A DNA stretch of 64,000 nucleotides from Chrysemys picta bellii. Lineage: Eukaryota; Chordata; Testudines; Emydidae. A program made the translations under genes and the position numbers. The notes below the pieces were generated by a model, which saw only the letters and a list, made by a program, of their open reading frames with translations, had not been told where the DNA came from and did not search any database. This document shows positions 59,541 through 64,000 of this stretch, in pieces (position 1 is the stretch's first letter; every line of letters starts with the position of its first letter). Where the stretch lies: positions 14,346,572 to 14,410,571 of the forward strand of contig NC_088800.1 in assembly GCF_011386835.1 (NCBI RefSeq). Reading direction: 5' to 3'.

Positions 59541-59948
59541 GTTATAACCCCAGTCACACCAGCGAGTGACGGCTGAACAGTTTCACGCAGGTTGCTGCTG
59601 CCCAGATGTTCACAGTCAGCGCTGAGCAGTTTCCCCCCTGCCCTTTAATTTTCAGATGAGTTTTTTTGAAAACCTCAGAACTCAGAGGCTCAGTCCAGGG
59701 ATCAAAGGCAACAACTGACAATGAATAAATGAACAATTCCTGGCAAGTTCCACCAGATCAGAGCAGCAATGGACTTGGCTCCACCCCCCACCAGCCTGCA
59801 CTGGCTGGCTTTTGCTAAACCCTTCCTGGTAGGCAGGAAGGGGGGTGCGTGTGAAGAGGCCTTTGCCTTCCAGTGAGGATAAAAGAGGCCACCACACAGA
59901 GCGTCTCTGTTCCTCCTGCCTTAGTGTTCAGGTACGGTCAGTCTATCT

Positions 59949-60282
59949 CAGTGTTTCCCAAACTGGGGCCGCCGCTTGTGTAGGGAAAGCCCCTTGGCGG
60001 GCCGGGCCAGTTTGTTTACCTGCCGTGTCCGCAGGTCCGGCCGATCGCGGCTCCCACTGGCCGCGGTTCACTGCTCCAGGCCAATGGAAGCTGCTGGAAG
60101 TGGCGCAGGCCGAGGGACGTACTGGCCGCCACTTCCAGCAGCTCCCATTGGCCTGGAGCAGCGAACTGTGGCCAGTGGGAGCCGTGATTGGCCGAACCTG
60201 CAGACGGGGCAGGTAAACAATCCGGCCCGGCCCGCCAGGGGCTTTCCCTACACAAGCGGTGTCCCAAGTTTGGGAAACACTG
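59949..60282. mobile_element. Palindromic hAT-type MITE, family B, full length
   Basis: A 334-bp copy with CAGTGTTTCCCAAACTGG and CAAGTTTGGGAAACACTG ends and the palindromic core with paired CCAAT-type motifs. The flanking 8-mers GTCTATCT and GCCTGATA do not match convincingly. Confidence 0.9.
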
Positions 60283-62242
60283 GCCTGATAGTGCAGGAGC
60301 TGTGCACGGCTCGAGGTCTCTCTCCCCGGTGAACATAGACCCGCCCCCCATTCCTGTCATTTACAACCCCCATGTATCAAACATCATGTCTCCTGTTGGC
60401 CAGTGCCTGTGGACTTAGAGGCAACATCAGGGAGGACTGTATTGGACTCCCCACGCCTGGCAGGGGCAGGTGCTTCAGTGAACAGCAGTCACTCCTTCCC
60501 CTCAAAGCTCTCAGATTCACTCAGGAACCCAAGAGAAACTGGTCTGCATACCCACAAAGCTCCACCTGCATTCAAATCCCTGGGGCATTTGGTACTCAGC
60601 TAATGGTGGCTCCTAAGTAACTGGCCTTTGGCTATTCATAGTTCAATTCATTACTGATTCCTAAACGTCCAGCCAATGGCAATCCATCTCAGTCAGCTGT
60701 TGGCGCCAGAGGATATGGGTGGGAAGGTGAAGCAGAGCTAGTTCCGTCAAGGTCAAAGGCAGACCTCAGGGCAGTTCTCCCCAAGACTGCTACAGTTCCA
60801 GTCCAGCAGAGGCAGGAAATTTCACTGCCCAGATAATGTGGACATCTGTGGCTCTCAGTAGCATTCTTAAGCTACCCAAGTCAGCTGTCTAGCATGTGTT
60901 GCATAGGAGGACTTCAGCTTTCTCCTTGACCCCAACTGCCCTAGGGGAAAGGCAGAGTGTAGGTCACAATCGTGGGACATCCAGAACTAGCTCATTCACT
61001 GCTGAGAACACTGAAAAACAAAAAACTTACCTCTCCTTAGACATCAGTCCTTATTTGCCATAACTCAGCCCTGCTTCTCAGCCCCAGAAGAGAGCTATCG
61101 TGGAATCTGATTTTGGATTCTCCTCTCCTGTGCCCAGGAGAAGTTGAAGATATGCTCCAAACCACTGCAAGGTTAAGTGGAAACGGTCTATCCTGACTGC
61201 AGCCTTGCCAAGCGACTTTGCATGCCCCAGGAGAGACAGAGAAAAAAGCCCATAGCACAGTGAAGACCCTGGCTGTACGTAGGGAGATTAAACACCACAG
61301 CACAGGTCTCTGATTTGCATTCTCCCTTCACCCACACCTGCATACTCCATAAGAGTTTCTGAAGAAGCTGTAAAGAAATCAAGCCATCCTTTACAGCATT
61401 ATAAAGCACTTATCACATACATTTAATAACTACGGGCATGAAAGACTTAATTCACTCAACATGGAAGTTATAAAATTGAATCAGTAACTGAGCATCAAAG
61501 GGAAATACAGACACATAAATACTTACAAGGGCAATATTTTCCCTATTAAATGGATGGATTTCCCCTCAACTCCCCCTCCCCACGGGCATATAAAGAAAAA
61601 CGTCTCCCAGCACTGAGGAAGTTTATATCGTTAGAGGATAATTTGAGGTCACTGGGAAAAAAAATGACTCCAGCTTTGGAGAAATAATTAACAGCATCAC
61701 CCTAGGGTGTAATTGTGATTTGTCAAGGTAATGATCATAAAACATAACATTTGTGACACAGCACTCTCTACACATGCAAATTTGTGCCTCTAGCCAGGTC
61801 CTTATAGAGCGCATGTGAGGACAGTCGACGTACGTGAGGCATGCATGGGACTGAGGCAAAGAAAGCAGGAGATGAGGCAGTTACCCGTTCATGGCCCCAA
61901 CCTCGCATAACCTAGTGGTCCATACGGGATCATTCAGAGGAACTACGTTAGCTCAGAAAGGCGCAACAACCGAACAAACAGCACCGCTAGTTAGAAACTA
62001 CTAACGGACAGGTCCAATCCATAGCTAGCAGGAAACAGTGTTCAGGTCTGCATTCTGGTCCCAGATGTGACACGGCACCAGAATCCTACACAGGACCCAA
62101 CATCCCAGCTCAGACATCTGTTTGGTATCCCCAGAGAGACAAAGACACGAATGGGCTGTGGAGACTGAATTCTTCTTACCCCGCTACAGAAGGTCTCTGA
62201 GTCCCAGCTGAGACCCACTGGCAGGGTGTGAGGGGGGAGCAG

Positions 62243-62348
62243 GAATGTCTACACTGCTATTTTTAGCCCCATAGTGCAAACTCAAGTCAAGTGGTGTGGG
62301 CTCTGAGACTTGCTGCCACAGGGCTTGTTTTGCAGCGTAGACGTGCCC
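62243..62348. mobile_element. Short MITE of the GTCTACACTGC type
   Basis: About 106 bp between AATGTCTACACTGCT and GCAGCGTAGACGTGCCC, an inverted pair. It is probably a small internally deleted relative of the other GTCTAC-ended elements. Confidence 0.55.
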
Positions 62349-63487
62349 AGAGGATGCCTGCCCCATCCCAACAGTGACTAAGGGGGCCTATCCGAGTATA
62401 ATCACCATGCAGGGAGAGGAGCTACTTAGGGTGATCCAAGGGGACAGAACGAGGAGCCATGGGATTAAGCAAGGAGCATTTAAGCTGAATATCATTAAGA
62501 GTCTCCTGACTATGTGGAATCTGAGTCTCCTGCAACAGGAGGTGGAATCAGCACCCCACTGGAGCACCATCATGGGGAAAGCGCGGGTGCACAGCAGGCA
62601 GGAGGGGAAATAGATTGTAGGGAACAATTTTGCACTGCCCCTCAGGGATAGATAAAATGACCCCTCCTCTTTCTACTCCCATCCTTGCCTAGCACTGTCC
62701 TCTTCCACACAGCCTGGCCAGACAATGCAGGTGCAAGAACCTTCTCCTCTGCAGCTCTCTTTGCCAAAGCCTCTGAGTTCTCCCCCCTTGCCACTGAGTT
62801 AATAACTCTGCAACACATCCTGCAATCTGGTTTGTGGCTGGAGGTGTGTTGCATCATCTCTGCTGAGACACTGAAGACATTCCCATCTAGGTACAGGATC
62901 CTGGAGATAACTGTGAATTCCTCTCCCCCCAGAATCCCTCTCTTCTGCCCTCACGAGCCCCACCACAGTTCTCAGGGCACCAGCGGTACCTGGTGTGGAA
63001 TTTGTTTTGTTAAGGACACTTTTCAAGTAAGTTGGGATGAGGTCAGTGTCCAGCCAGTGTCTCCCCTCTCACCAAAACACGTTCTGCTGTCCCAGGTTAC
63101 CTGGGAGCTATTGCTCAGTGCTGAAGGGCTGCCTCATTTGCAGGATCTAAATTCATTGCCATAGAAAGGCATCCGAGTACAGAAGATGCTCTAGAAAACC
63201 AGCCTCTATCCTGTAAGTGATATATTTAAGCTCTGTTTGGAATCCATATAGAATTATCCCAGGCACCGATGCTGTGCCCAGCTCCACAATGCTGCTGGTA
63301 GTCCATAAGAATGCAGGCCAGAGGTTTAGGTTCCGCATTTCAGTTTTGTTAAAGGGGTTGGGAAGAGAGGCACTGACAATGTTATTGATTCCTTACTGAA
63401 TGTTATGTTACATATGGGGGTTGGGCATCGACGTGTCACATTCCCTGTGTGTTCTGCCTGGGTTTGTTTTTCCACTATCTTCTAAGG

Positions 63488-63820
63488 CAGTGTTTCCCAA
63501 ACTTGGGATGCCACTTGTGTAGGGAAAGCCCCTGGTGGGCCGGGCCAGTTTGTTTACCTGCCCCGTCCACAGGTCCGGCCAATCACGGCTCCCACTGGCC
63601 GCGGTTCGCAGCTGCAGGCCAATGGGAGCTGCTGGAGGCGGCAGCCAGTAGGTCCCTCAGCCCGCGCCACTTCCAGCGGCTCCCATTGGCCTGGAGCAGC
63701 GAACCGCAGCCAGTGGGAGCCGCAATCGGCCGGACCTGTGGACGCGGCAGGTAAACAAACCGGCCCGGCCCGCCAGGGGCTTTCCCTACACAAGCGGTGT
63801 CCCAAGTTTGTGAAACATTG
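63488..63820. mobile_element. Palindromic hAT-type MITE, family B, full length
   Basis: A 333-bp copy. The flanking 8-mers TTCTAAGG (63480-63487) and ATCTAAGG (63821-63828) match at 7 of 8. The right end reads GTGAAACATTG, a decayed terminus. Confidence 0.92.
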
Positions 63821-63824
63821 ATCT

Positions 63825-64000
63825 AAGGGTATGTCTACGCTGCAGTGTAAGCCCAGGGTTCAAATTCAGGCTCAAGCCTAGCCCGCTTCCCTCTACACAC
63901 AAATTGCACTAACCCAGGGCTCAGACCCAAGGTCCCAGGACTCCACAGGGGTTGAGGGTCCAAGCCTGAGTCAAGCCAGGACTCAGGGTTCAGGCCCTAT
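63825..64000. mobile_element. MITE of the GTATGTCTACAC type, cut by the window end
   Basis: Begins AGGGTATGTCTACGCTGCAG directly beside the hAT copy at 63488-63820. The interior is CAGGGCTCAG-type sequence. The right end is outside the window. Confidence 0.55.

Larger units (their letters stand above)
53188..64000 (-). other. NTRK3 intron upstream of the first visible exon (incomplete)
   Basis: At least 10.8 kb of intron. I looked on the minus strand for the N-terminal exon of TrkC (signal peptide, CPANC-type cysteine cluster) and did not find it, nor a promoter-like CpG island outside the repeats. It holds MIR and CR1 fragments, the 861-bp hAT element, two palindromic hAT copies and small MITEs. 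I see nothing definite in 53670-55555 and 60285-62240. Confidence 0.75.

Noticed and set aside
59949..60282. An 8-bp target duplication for this hAT copy
   Set aside because: GTCTATCT and GCCTGATA agree at only a few positions, so no duplication is claimed.
53188..64000. The N-terminal NTRK3 exon
   Set aside because: Looked for a minus-strand signal peptide and CPANC-type cysteine cluster with a phase-2 donor and found none, so it is taken to be beyond the window.

Overview
This is a piece of a vertebrate nuclear genome, most likely a turtle. It holds the middle of one large gene, NTRK3 (TrkC, the neurotrophin-3 receptor tyrosine kinase), transcribed on the minus strand. Seven coding exons can be placed with exact splice sites and matching reading phases. 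In transcript order they are 53187-53113, 51567-51496, 21705-21637, 9244-9087, 6689-6547, 5863-5722 and 2447-2151. They encode 956 nt of the extracellular region: three leucine-rich-repeat segments, the cysteine-rich flank C-terminal to them, the first Ig-like domain (two exons) and the second, ligand-binding Ig-like domain (one exon). The signal-peptide exon should lie beyond 64000. The transmembrane and kinase exons should lie below position 1. I saw neither. No other protein-coding gene and no structured RNA gene is supportable.

Assignment to a turtle is inference. It rests on the TrkC sequence being closer to sauropsid TrkC as I remember it than to the mammalian protein, on CR1 LINE 3' ends, and on several palindromic hAT-type element families that I associate with turtle genomes. 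No Alu, B1 or L1 element is visible.

The rest (about 98.5%) is intron packed with old transposable elements. 1-9 kb: four Trk exons, a truncated palindromic hAT element, a CpG-rich patch with a palindrome, and a (CT)n microsatellite that forms the acceptor tract of the 9087-9244 exon. 10-19 kb: a TA-flanked MITE, three LTRs, a CR1 copy split by one of those LTRs, and a 123-bp hAT MITE. 20-29 kb: one LRR exon, fold-back elements, a CpG-rich promoter-like patch and another LTR. 29-51 kb: the rest of a 29.8-kb intron with further palindromic hAT copies, MIR-type SINEs, two CR1 copies and an LTR carrying a later MITE. 51-53.2 kb: two LRR exons. 53.2-64 kb: upstream intron with an internally rearranged 861-bp hAT element, two palindromic hAT copies and several small MITEs.

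I found no wholly new system. The observations most worth checking are the microsatellite acceptor tract, the rearranged hAT element at 55887-56747, and two hAT families that share one palindromic core but have different termini.
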